Assembly: GCA_017534745.1 (NCBI GenBank)
Contig: JAFXVX010000016.1
Coordinates: 1 to 43,276 of the forward strand
Direction of reading: 5' to 3'
Source: Bacteroidales bacterium
Lineage (GTDB): Bacteria; Bacteroidota; Bacteroidia; Bacteroidales; UBA932
DNA length: 43,276 nucleotides
Positions 30,734 to 37,671 of the stretch are shown piece by piece. How positions within the stretch are numbered: the first letter of the stretch is position 1; every line of letters starts with the position of its first letter. A model generated the notes under the pieces. It was not told the origin of the DNA. It was given only the letters and a program-made list of their open reading frames with translations, and ran no database searches. A program made the translations under genes and the position numbers.

Positions 30734-32995
30734 ATGCCCTCCCTGTTGACATTTCTGACTCTGCTGACGGCTTTTTCCGCTGCTGGTTACCAGGAGGGGA
30801 GGGACACCGTAATCGCAAGGACGCTGGAGGTGCCGCCGGGGATGCTGGAGGCGGAGGCGGTGTACCTCAGGGCGGACTACGTGGACACGTTCTGCGACGT
30901 GAGTGTCAACGGGCACTTTGTGGGCTCGACATCTAACTATTTCCGCAAATGGGAGTGGGACGTGAAGGAGTTTCTCCACGAGGGAAGCAACGTCGTGGAG
31001 GGAGTATTCCACGACGCCGAGGCCATCACGGAGAAACTCGACGCCGCGTTGCCCTATCCCATACCGATGAGCGGGGTGGGCTTTGTGCCGCACCTGAACC
31101 TTATCCGTAAGCCGGGCTACCACGGCGGATGGGACTGGGGACCGAAGTGTATGAACGTCGGGTTCGCCGGGGAGCTGTCGCTGATCCCGGTCAACGTGGC
31201 CCGGGTAGATTACCTCGGATGTGCGCAGGACCATTCCCGGAAGGGGAAATGCACGGTGACGCTGAAGGCGGAACTGTTCTCGCCGAAGGGCGGGAAGACG
31301 AAGCTGTCATTTGCCTGTGGTGGCAAGGTCAAGAATAAAAAAGTTGCCTTGCAACCGGGCACCAATGTCGTTTCGCAAAACTTTGTGATTCGTAAACCGA
31401 AACTTTGGTGGCCTGCAGGGATGGGTGAACAGCCGCTGTATGAAGTCAGCGTCAGTGCCGATGGACAAAGGCTTTCGAAGAAGATCGGTCTCCGGACGAT
31501 CGAGGTGGGGGAGAACCTGGCTTTCCACGTGAACGGGAAGCCGATCTTCGCTGCGGGAGCCAACTGGATCCCGTGCGAGACGGATCCGTCGCGGGAGACG
31601 TATGGCAGGTATCTGGACCTTCTGACCTCGGCGCGCGATGCCAATATGAATATGGTGCGCCTCTGGGGCGGCGGCAAGTTCGAGAAGGACGCTTTCTATG
31701 AAATCTGCGATTCGTTGGGGCTGCTGATCTGGCACGACTTTATGTTCTCCTGCGCGATGTATCCCGCCACGGAAGAATTCCTCGGCGAGGTCAGCGCGGA
31801 GATTACGCATCAGATCAAGAGGCTTCAGAGCCATCCTTCAATCGCGCTATGGTGCGGTGATAATGAGGGGATTGATAATTACAACAAACGGATTTGGAAG
31901 AAGAATCCGCAGCTGTATCGCGGTGAATATGAGGCGCTTGTGTCGTTGAGGGGCGACCTGGTAGCCGCGCTGGACCCGGAGCGGCTCTACTGGCCGACCT
32001 CCCCCTGCGGCGGCCCCGGAGACCTCGACACCAACGGCTGGAAGGACGACTCCAAGGGCGACATGCACCTTTGGGATGTATCCAAAAGGGTACAGCCTCT
32101 GTCGGCATACTACAAGTACAATCCCCACTTCATGTCGGAGTTTGGCCACTCCTGCTTCACCTCCCTCCTCCCCGACATGGAGGAACAGAAGGCCCACATC
32201 CGCGAAAAGGGCGGCTACGACAACATCCTCGCCCGCATCTCCCTCCACTTCCCGGTTGTCATTCCGAGCGAAGCTGCTGCCGTTCCTGGCGCCTCTTCTG
32301 TCATTTCGAGCGAGCAGAGCGAGTCGAGAAATCTGATTTACCTCTCGCAGATCGAACAGGCCATCGGCCTGGAAACTGCGATTTCCTACTGGCGTTCCCT
32401 CCCGAAATGCAACGGCATCCTCGTGTGGCAACTCAACGACATTTGGCCGGGCGCATCGTGGTCCACGGTGGAGTACGACGGCTCCTGGAAGCCGGCGCAC
32501 TACCACCTCCGCCGCCTCTTCGCCCCCGACGCCCCCAAAACCCCGACCGTCTTCCCCGACTTTAAGTCGGGCCAGCAGCCGGGGTCGCCTGACGCCTCTG
32601 CCGGCCCTTCTGCTGACCTTCAGCCGGGAACCGCAGCCTCTGCCGGCCTTTCTGCCGACGCGTGTGACGTCCTTCCGGACGCCACCGTGAAGGCCGATAC
32701 CGCCGTTAGGGACGGCCGTCTGGTGGTGACTCTCACCACCGACAAGCCCGCTTACTTCGTCTGGCTCACCGCACCTGGCGCACGATTCAGCGACAACTCC
32801 TTCACCCTCCTCCCCGGCGAGACAAAAGAGGTTACCGTCATTCCGCACAATGAGATTTCTCCGTGCGCTGCGCTTAGTCGAAATGACAGTGCCGTCCCTT
32901 CTGTCATACCGAGCCCCGGAGGGGCGAGCGTATCTCCATCTATCACCGTCACCCATCTCGCGAAAGAAATCGCACCTTTCCGTTCTGATAGATAA
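30734..32995 (+). CDS. GH2 beta-mannosidase, N-terminally short and with repeat-derived inserts
   Basis: The 753-aa protein has a signal-like N-terminus, most of the jelly-roll domain ([24 protein letters not shown]), an Ig-like domain, a TIM barrel with the acid/base Glu378 in LWCGDNEG, the nucleophile Glu469 in MSEFGHS, and a C-terminal Ig-like domain ([15 protein letters not shown]). It releases beta-mannose from non-reducing ends, presumably in the periplasm. Compared with usual beta-mannosidases it lacks about 60-70 N-terminal residues. Its start lies at a GTCATTTCGA motif. In-frame copies of the GTCATTCCGAGCGAAG hairpin family encode residues about 509-535 (32259-32336) and a stretch near the C-terminus (32851-32937). 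A Pro/Ala/Ser-rich insert (about 610-650) separates barrel and Ig domain. Activity may be altered. Confidence 0.82.
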   Translation: MPSLLTFLTLLTAFSAAGYQEGRDTVIARTLEVPPGMLEAEAVYLRADYVDTFCDVSVNGHFVGSTSNYFRKWEWDVKEFLHEGSNVVEGVFHDAEAITEKLDAALPYPIPMSGVGFVPHLNLIRKPGYHGGWDWGPKCMNVGFAGELSLIPVNVARVDYLGCAQDHSRKGKCTVTLKAELFSPKGGKTKLSFACGGKVKNKKVALQPGTNVVSQNFVIRKPKLWWPAGMGEQPLYEVSVSADGQRLSKKIGLRTIEVGENLAFHVNGKPIFAAGANWIPCETDPSRETYGRYLDLLTSARDANMNMVRLWGGGKFEKDAFYEICDSLGLLIWHDFMFSCAMYPATEEFLGEVSAEITHQIKRLQSHPSIALWCGDNEGIDNYNKRIWKKNPQLYRGEYEALVSLRGDLVAALDPERLYWPTSPCGGPGDLDTNGWKDDSKGDMHLWDVSKRVQPLSAYYKYNPHFMSEFGHSCFTSLLPDMEEQKAHIREKGGYDNILARISLHFPVVIPSEAAAVPGASSVISSEQSESRNLIYLSQIEQAIGLETAISYWRSLPKCNGILVWQLNDIWPGASWSTVEYDGSWKPAHYHLRRLFAPDAPKTPTVFPDFKSGQQPGSPDASAGPSADLQPGTAASAGLSADACDVLPDATVKADTAVRDGRLVVTLTTDKPAYFVWLTAPGARFSDNSFTLLPGETKEVTVIPHNEISPCAALSRNDSAVPSVIPSPGGASVSPSITVTHLAKEIAPFRSDR
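32256..32337. repeat. Hairpin repeat inside the beta-mannosidase reading frame
   Basis: GTCATTCCGAGCGAAGC (from 32259) and GTCATTTCGAGCGAGCAG with GTCGAGAAATCTGATT (32302-32336) are two members of the dispersed hairpin family placed between the TIM-barrel strands of a GH2 gene, without breaking the frame. A further pair lies at 32851-32937. Confidence 0.65.
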
Positions 32996-33003
32996 ACTGC
33001 CGT

Positions 33004-33639
33004 ATGAAAAAAATATTACCGTTCATACTCATCCTCTTATTATTCGGCTGTGACAAAAACAAAATTGACTTGCCGCAGCCACATGTTTACGACGCAATCT
33101 TCATCGGGGACTCAATAACGGCTAACTGGAATAAGGAATCCAAAGGACATCCCGAGTTTTTCAGTGAGAATAATTTCCTTTGCCTGGGGTTCTCCGGGAA
33201 GACGTCGGGTTATCTGAAGACCTTATTCAACAAGGGTGTGACGGAGAAGCACCCCGGGAAGGCCGTTATCCTTTGCGGTACAAATGACATAGCGCAGAAC
33301 GACGGGGTCTATGTTTCCAACGAAGAGATATGTGACAATATCGCCTGGATGGCGTCGGAAGCGGCAGGGAGCGGCATCAAAGTAGTCCTATGCTCCGTCT
33401 TGCCCAGCACCCACTTCTACTGGGCCACTTCAATTCATCCGGAGGATATAATCATTGAACTCAACGTCCTGATCAAGGCGCTCGCCGAAGAGAAGGGCTA
33501 TGCGTATGTCGATTACTACTCGGCCCTGGTCGATTCAAACAAAGGCCTGCCCTCAGAGTATTCCTCCGACGGCTGCCACCCCAACCAGGCCGGCTACACC
33601 GTCATGGAAAACCTCATCCTCCCGATCCTTCAGAACTAA
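33004..33639 (+). CDS. SGNH/GDSL esterase lipoprotein
   Basis: The 211-aa lipoprotein (lipobox LLFGC, Cys16) is an SGNH hydrolase. Block I is IGDSIT with the nucleophile Ser37, Gly68 lies in block II (KTSG), Asn94 in CGTNDIA is block III, and block V is DGCHPN with Asp189 and His192. Such enzymes remove acetyl or other acyl groups from glycans. Last in the operon and 8 nt after the mannosidase, it probably deacylates the imported oligosaccharide. Its upstream neighbour's unusual tail ends just before it. Confidence 0.88.
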   Translation: MKKILPFILILLLFGCDKNKIDLPQPHVYDAIFIGDSITANWNKESKGHPEFFSENNFLCLGFSGKTSGYLKTLFNKGVTEKHPGKAVILCGTNDIAQNDGVYVSNEEICDNIAWMASEAAGSGIKVVLCSVLPSTHFYWATSIHPEDIIIELNVLIKALAEEKGYAYVDYYSALVDSNKGLPSEYSSDGCHPNQAGYTVMENLILPILQN

Positions 33640-33673
33640 CGGATGTCCCGCTTTTGCCATCTTGGTACGAAGG

Positions 33674-33700
33674 CGTCATTCCGGACTTGCCCCGGAATCT
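33674..33700. terminator. ATTCCGG hairpin after the PUL operon (dispersed repeat)
   Basis: ATTCCGG (33678-33684) and CCGGAAT (33692-33698) form a 7-bp stem shortly after the operon's last stop. The sequence is nearly the same as after tsf (12895-12922). A role at transcript ends is likely. Confidence 0.5.
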
Positions 33701-33705
33701 CAACT

Positions 33706-33817
33706 TGGGGAAGGTCGGATTTCAGAGGCGGGACCTTCACCGCCAATATAGCACTACAGCATGCTCTGTGGGCAAAACAATGGGGAAGGTCCGGCACTTA
33801 AAATCCGACCTTCCCCA
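33706..33817 (-). repeat. 112-bp structured intergenic element, copy 3 (inverted)
   Basis: This copy is the reverse complement of copies 1 and 2 and again exactly 112 bp. It has the same TGGGGAAGGTCGGAT ends, the same core (TTGTTTTGCCCACAGAG...TGCTGTAGTGC when reversed) and the GGTGAAGGTCCCGCC inner arm shared with copy 2. No target-site duplication is evident at its borders. Confidence 0.75.
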
Positions 33818-33888
33818 AAAAGTGTCGGTAGTCCTCCATAGCGACGGAGGGGTACCGTCATTGAGGTGGTATTTCGCGGTGCCGGCAT

Positions 33889-33918
33889 TTTGTTTTTGCA
33901 AGGAAATATATACCTTTA
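33889..33918 (+). promoter_or_regulatory. Promoter of the CE7-like esterase gene
   Basis: TTTG (33889-33892), an 18-nt spacer and TACCTTTA (33911-33918, one mismatch) lie just before the GTG start at 33944. An open frame reaching back to 33866 would start upstream of this promoter and is not used. Confidence 0.5.
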
Positions 33919-33943
33919 TAGAAATGTTAAGGGGGTAGCAAAA

Positions 33944-35380
33944 GTGCATAGGATTGGACTCATATTGTTGCTGCTGGCGCTGGAGATGCTGCCGCTGCTG
34001 GCGCAGGACGTCAGGCTGAGGCTGAACCGCCCGGACGGAGTGTATTCCAGAGGGGATACGGTGAAGGTCTATGGGCGCTGCGAGCCGGCGGACACTCGAC
34101 TGGTGAATTGCGGTGATCCGGGTGACTCGCTGCGGGCTGATGGATGCTGCGCTTCGGCTGCGGATTCGTTTCGGATGGAGGTCCGGGTGGGCGGTAATAC
34201 GCGCTCGGTCGTGCCGCTCCGGCTCGGGCCGAGGGACAGTGTTATATATACGGAAATATGCGATTCGTCGCGGTGGGTGGCCGTCCTTGTGAGCGCCGGG
34301 GAGAAGGTAATTGACGTCGGATACGTCGTCGAGCCGGGGGAGTTCAGACCGGGCTATGCCGCGCCGCGGGATCTCGGGCGATTCTGGAAGAAGGAGATCG
34401 CCCGGATGCGCCGCTCTCCGATGAGCGTGAAGGTGGACTCTGTCGCCACGCCGGAAAAATACACCGGGCAGGTGGTCTGTTGGCACATCGAGCTGTCGAT
34501 GCACGAGGGGCGTCCGGTCAATGCGTATGTGAGCGTCCCCGCGGGCTCCGCTCCCGGCTCGCTCCCCATCCGCATCGGGACCCACGGCGCGACAGACATC
34601 TCTTCGCCGAGCACCCGAAGCTCGCTCAAAAAAGCCTGCCGGCATGCGCTCCGGGGCGCCATCGGCGTCGATGTCAACGCCCACGGGATCAGGGACGACG
34701 CTCCCGAGGAGTACTATCTGGAACTTGAGAATGGCGAACTGAAGGATTACGAGAGGCAGGAGCTGACTTCCCGGAAGGCGTGGTACTTCAGGCTAATGTA
34801 TCTGCGACTTGTGAGGCTGGTGGACTACCTCGTGACAGTCCCGGAGTGGGACGGGCGGGACATCACGGTCCTTGGCCACAGCCAGGGCGGCGGGCAGGCT
34901 CTTGCCCTCGGCGGTCTGGACCCGCGCGTCACGCGCGTCGTCGCCGACGAGCCCGCGCTGACCGACCTCGGCGGGGCGCTGCTGGGCCGCCGCAGCGGCT
35001 GGCCTTTCTCCCGCCGCCAGGTCTCCCTGCCGACCACCCGCCTCGCCTCCCGCATCCTCCCGTACTACGACGCCGCCCTCCTCGCGGGCTTCTTCCACGG
35101 CGCCCTCACCGTCCGCGTCGGCCTCGCCGACTACATCTGCCCCGCCCCCGCCGTTTATTCCGCCTTCAACACCGCCGGCTCGTTCCCGACCGGCTCATCT
35201 CCTGCCGACGGGCGCTCAGGCGCCCCCGCCGACCTCCGCTCAGCCGCCTCATATCCTGCCGTTGGTCGCGCAAGCGACCCCGCCTCAGCCGCCAAGTCGA
35301 TCATCCCCTTCCGCTCGAGGCATCATGTGGATGTCGTCTGGTACGACCGTGAAGAGTTCGACGCCCTGCCGAAAGAGTAG
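33944..35380 (+). CDS. CE7-like acetyl (xylan) esterase with N-terminal Ig-like domain
   Basis: From the GTG at 33944 (AAGGGGG 8 nt upstream) the protein has 478 aa: a signal peptide (to about LLAQ), an Ig-like domain (RLRLNRPDGVYSRGDTVKVYGRCEPAD), and an AXE1/CE7 alpha/beta-hydrolase domain with the GHSQGGGQAL elbow (Ser313), GLADYICPAPAVYSAFN (Asp396) and RHHVDVVWY (His460/461). CE7 enzymes remove acetyl from small sugars and oligosaccharides. Between Asp396 and the His is an Ala/Ser/Gly/Pro-rich insert of about 40 residues (about 410-448) not expected in the family. It lies just beyond the PUL operon on the same strand and probably helps deacetylate the same substrate. Confidence 0.85.
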   Translation: MHRIGLILLLLALEMLPLLAQDVRLRLNRPDGVYSRGDTVKVYGRCEPADTRLVNCGDPGDSLRADGCCASAADSFRMEVRVGGNTRSVVPLRLGPRDSVIYTEICDSSRWVAVLVSAGEKVIDVGYVVEPGEFRPGYAAPRDLGRFWKKEIARMRRSPMSVKVDSVATPEKYTGQVVCWHIELSMHEGRPVNAYVSVPAGSAPGSLPIRIGTHGATDISSPSTRSSLKKACRHALRGAIGVDVNAHGIRDDAPEEYYLELENGELKDYERQELTSRKAWYFRLMYLRLVRLVDYLVTVPEWDGRDITVLGHSQGGGQALALGGLDPRVTRVVADEPALTDLGGALLGRRSGWPFSRRQVSLPTTRLASRILPYYDAALLAGFFHGALTVRVGLADYICPAPAVYSAFNTAGSFPTGSSPADGRSGAPADLRSAASYPAVGRASDPASAAKSIIPFRSRHHVDVVWYDREEFDALPKE

Positions 35381-35460
35381 GGGGCGTGCCGTCGCCTGGC
35401 TCCTCGCCTCCGTCACCAGCCGATTCGCATCCGCTATCTGTCGTCCCGCACAAAAATGAT

Positions 35461-35492
35461 GATCTCCGGGTGCTTCCCAGCAACCGGAGATC
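35461..35492 (+). other. Compact 32-nt hairpin in a 5'-leader-like position
   Basis: GATCTCCGG (35461-35469) pairs with CCGGAGATC (35484-35492), and the interior TGCT/AGCA adds 4 bp around a TCCC loop with one G-A mismatch. It is followed by a pyrimidine/adenine leader and an ATGAAAAAAC at 35517. It could be the leader of a gene whose body has been lost, or a terminator of the esterase transcript. Confidence 0.5.
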
Positions 35493-35771
35493 CAATTCTA
35501 ACCTAAAACTTAACCTATGAAAAAACTATTCGGTACAAATATACACCTAAATTTCGTTTTGTCAATACCTTTTCGACAAAACTTTATTATCTCCTTGAAA
35601 ATCAGCCACTCTCCCCGTCACTCTCCCCGCCCTCCATTACCCTTCACCATCACTCCCTCCTCCTCCCCTCCCATTGCCGTCCCCCCGTTTCCGTTCCCTC
35701 TGCTTTTACGCCGCACTACCCGCTTCCCCATTCTTATAAAACGCGAATCATAACTCGTTGTATTTTAGTAT

Positions 35772-35850
35772 TTAACGTAAAAACCCTGGCCCAATTTAGT
35801 ACTAGGGTTTTCATGTAACTTACTTGACACCAGCGATTTGCGATTTGCGC
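35772..35850. repeat. Direct repeat with hairpin, left flank of the RAYT gene
   Basis: TTAACGTAAAAACCCTGG begins an imperfect repeat of about 80 bp matched at 36803-36882. Both copies contain an AAAACCCTGG/CCAGGGTTTT-type palindrome (here CTAGGGTTTT), then CATGTA/AATGTA and later GATTTGCGC. Placement of such hairpins on both sides of an HUH transposase gene is typical of REP/IS200-like ends. Confidence 0.65.
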
Positions 35851-35877
35851 TCATACAGCGAGTAAATTTCAGGTGGT

Positions 35878-36786
35878 TTACTTGTGTGTCAGGGGGACAC
35901 GAAGAAAGGCAGCGATTTGCTCTGGCGTTGCATCTGTGAGCCCGATCAGCCTGAAGAGCAGATCGGACTTTTCGCTGTTGGATAGCGCCAGAACATCGTG
36001 TATATCATTAAGTTGGAGTTCTCTCATAAGTATGGCGGTTATTTTTGCGTAGCAGGCATCTGATCTTCCCGTGAAAACTTCATGAAGGTCATACTCACTT
36101 CCGGTTGAGGCATGCATAGCTATCAGCATCTTATCATAACTACCAAAGTAGCGTATAGCGGATTGGTAATCAATAACGTTGTATTCAGTGATTATTACAT
36201 CAACCAGTTGCTTTCTTTCTTTGCCGTTCAATGGGAGAAAAAGCCGTTGGAGTTGAGCGTAGGACATCGGGGCATTTGCTTTTACCATCACCTTGACTTC
36301 CCTTACTGCTCTTTTCATTTGCTGTGAGGTATCTTTGTACAGCGGCTTTGATGCAGACGGGTACGGATTGGTAGCATAGGCAATATAGTTCCATCTGTAT
36401 TCTTCTGCTTTACTGCAGAGGTGGCGCTCAACTGGATTGTTGCCAACGTAGATCAAATTGGTCCTGACTTTCTTGTCGGTGTATTTTGGAGCGCTGCCGA
36501 AATGGTGCTCCAGCAGGATACCCGAATCATGGCACGTCCTGTTATGGTGAATAGCGAAGACCGAACTGCTGTCACGGAAGAATCCGGCCAGTTGATACCT
36601 GTCCTTGGCGATGACCGAGGAGTGGATATGGTCCGGCATCTGACATAGTGACAGAACCCGAATTCCGTATTTTCTGGCCGTGGTGCAGAAAATCGTGAAA
36701 TGCACCAGATAGTCGCTGATACTGTAGAAAAGGACAACCCCTTTCTTGGTTCGTTGATAGCAGTGATTCAGAATGCCTTCGACCAC
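35878..36786 (-). CDS. REP-associated tyrosine transposase (RAYT, IS200/IS605-like HUH nuclease)
   Basis: The 302-aa protein carries the Y1-transposase fold: N-terminal YHxYxR-like segment (LNHCYQRTKKGVVLF), the HUH motif MPDHIHSSVIA (about 50-60), and the LIYVGNNPVERHLCSKAEEYRWN segment near the expected catalytic-Tyr helix, followed by a C-terminal extension of about 130 residues with a helical, possibly DNA-binding region. RAYT proteins cut and join single-stranded DNA at REP hairpins. A GTG start is used. The gene is more AT-rich than its neighbours. It is flanked by hairpin-bearing direct repeats. Confidence 0.82.
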   Translation of the reverse strand: MVEGILNHCYQRTKKGVVLFYSISDYLVHFTIFCTTARKYGIRVLSLCQMPDHIHSSVIAKDRYQLAGFFRDSSSVFAIHHNRTCHDSGILLEHHFGSAPKYTDKKVRTNLIYVGNNPVERHLCSKAEEYRWNYIAYATNPYPSASKPLYKDTSQQMKRAVREVKVMVKANAPMSYAQLQRLFLPLNGKERKQLVDVIITEYNVIDYQSAIRYFGSYDKMLIAMHASTGSEYDLHEVFTGRSDACYAKITAILMRELQLNDIHDVLALSNSEKSDLLFRLIGLTDATPEQIAAFLRVPLTHK

Positions 36787-36802
36787 GACTCGATCTCTAT
36801 GG

Positions 36803-36882
36803 TTAACGCAAAAACCCTGGTGCCAGATTGGGCCAGGGTTTTAATGTAGCACCTTGAGTGTGACGCGGTTATGATTTGCGCG
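36803..36882. repeat. Direct repeat with hairpin, right flank of the RAYT gene
   Basis: TTAACGCAAAAACCCTGG, the palindrome partner CCAGGGTTTT (36834-36843), AATGTAGCACC and GATTTGCGC match the left copy in the same orientation. The repeat ends 4 bp before the stop codon of the cyclophilin gene. Confidence 0.65.
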
Positions 36883-36885
36883 CGA

Positions 36886-37632
36886 TTACTGCTGCGGCGG
36901 AGGGGTGGCAGCGGCGGCGTTGAGTTTGGCGTCGGGGCGGATGGAGATGATGCGGACGGGGTTGATGGGGCGGTCGTAGCGGTCGGTCTTGACGGCGGCG
37001 ATCTTGTCGATGACGGGGAGACCTTCGACGGTCTCGCCGAAGACGGTATATGCGCCGTCAAGCTGGGAGCATACTTCAGGGTCCTGGACGATGTAGAACT
37101 GTGAACCTGAGGACTCCTTCATGGGGTTCGCGGCGTCGCCTTTTCGGGCGGCGGCAAGCGCGCCCTTTTTGTGTTTGTATTCCCGTACAAACTCCGCGGG
37201 GATGGTGTAGTCGGGGCCGCCGGTGCCGTAGAGCTCGACGAGGGTGTCGCGGGTTGTGGGGTCCCCGCCCTGGATCATAAACCCGTTGATGACGCGGTGG
37301 AACAGCAGGCTGTCGTAGTAGCCGGAAAGGGCGAGCTTCTCGAAATTGTCGCGGTGCTTCGGGGTCTTGGAGTAGAGCTTGACCTTGATGGTTCCGAGGG
37401 TCGTCACTATGTCGAAGAACGGCTCCTCGGGGAGAGTCGCCGCGGCCTTTTCGGCTTCCTTTTCCTTCTTCTCGGCTTCGGCTTTCTCAGCGGCGGCGGC
37501 TTCGACCGCGGCGAGGGAGTCGGCGAGGGCTTTTTCTTCAGCCGCCTTGCGCTTGGCGGCGTTGTTGCATCCGGCGGCGGCCACTATGACGGCCGCGGCG
37601 ATGCAGAGGGTTTTGATAAGGGCATTTTTCAT
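36886..37632 (-). CDS. Cyclophilin-type peptidyl-prolyl isomerase lipoprotein
   Basis: The 248-aa lipoprotein (Cys22 in VAAAGC) has a charged Ala/Glu/Lys coiled-coil segment (about 28-68) and a cyclophilin domain: GTIKVKLYSKTPKHRDNFEKLA, FHRVINGFMIQGGDP with the catalytic Arg, GSQFYIVQ and YTVFGETVEGLPVIDKIA. It would catalyse proline isomerisation during folding of secreted proteins in the periplasm. Its promoter overlaps the divergent flippase gene, and the ATG lies 7 nt after a perfect -7 box. Confidence 0.93.
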   Translation of the reverse strand: MKNALIKTLCIAAAVIVAAAGCNNAAKRKAAEEKALADSLAAVEAAAAEKAEAEKKEKEAEKAAATLPEEPFFDIVTTLGTIKVKLYSKTPKHRDNFEKLALSGYYDSLLFHRVINGFMIQGGDPTTRDTLVELYGTGGPDYTIPAEFVREYKHKKGALAAARKGDAANPMKESSGSQFYIVQDPEVCSQLDGAYTVFGETVEGLPVIDKIAAVKTDRYDRPINPVRIISIRPDAKLNAAAATPPPQQ

Positions 37633-37656
37633 AACAACGCAAAAATATTAAATTTG
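37626..37656 (+). promoter_or_regulatory. Promoter of the flippase gene, overlapping the divergent promoter
   Basis: TTTT (37626-37629, one mismatch), a 19-nt spacer and TAAATTTG (37649-37656) end 7 nt before the ATG at 37664. The two -7 boxes are adjacent on opposite strands, so simultaneous polymerase binding is unlikely. Confidence 0.6.
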
Positions 37657-37671
37657 CGGTGATATGGCAAA
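37640..37671 (-). promoter_or_regulatory. Consensus promoter of the cyclophilin gene, starting inside the flippase gene
   Basis: On the minus strand TTTG (37671-37668), a 20-nt spacer and TATTTTTG (37647-37640) match the consensus in every defined position. The -33 element lies in codons 2-3 of the divergent flippase gene. Only 7 nt separate the -7 box from the ATG. Confidence 0.7.

Larger units (their letters stand above)
33640..33943. other. Intergenic region holding two repeats and a promoter
   Basis: No gene is seen. It contains an ATTCCGG hairpin repeat (33674-33700), a 112-bp element (33706-33817) and the promoter of the esterase gene (33889-33918). Confidence 0.7.
35381..35877. other. 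Gene-poor stretch: hairpin leader, pyrimidine tract, left RAYT repeat
   Basis: No supported gene. It holds a strong hairpin followed by an orphan ATGAAAAAAC start (35461-35530), an inverted repeat GTTTTGTC/GACAAAAC (35556-35582), an about 100-nt nearly G-free pyrimidine-rich tract (35605-35708), and the left repeat flanking the transposase gene (35772-35850). The 78-codon frame from 35517 turns into Pro/Ser-rich low-complexity sequence and is not believed. Confidence 0.6.

Noticed and set aside
31847..32956. 369-codon minus-strand frame opposite the beta-mannosidase
   Set aside because: No start signal or domain; the plus-strand gene has catalytic motifs throughout.
33866..33943. Longer N-terminus of the CE7-like esterase
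   Set aside because: Those codons lie upstream of or within the promoter, and the GTG at 33944 directly precedes a proper signal peptide.
35517..35753. 78-codon ORF beginning ATGAAAAAAC
   Set aside because: After a plausible beginning it reads through the pyrimidine-rich tract as Pro/Ser repeats; kept only as an orphan leader.
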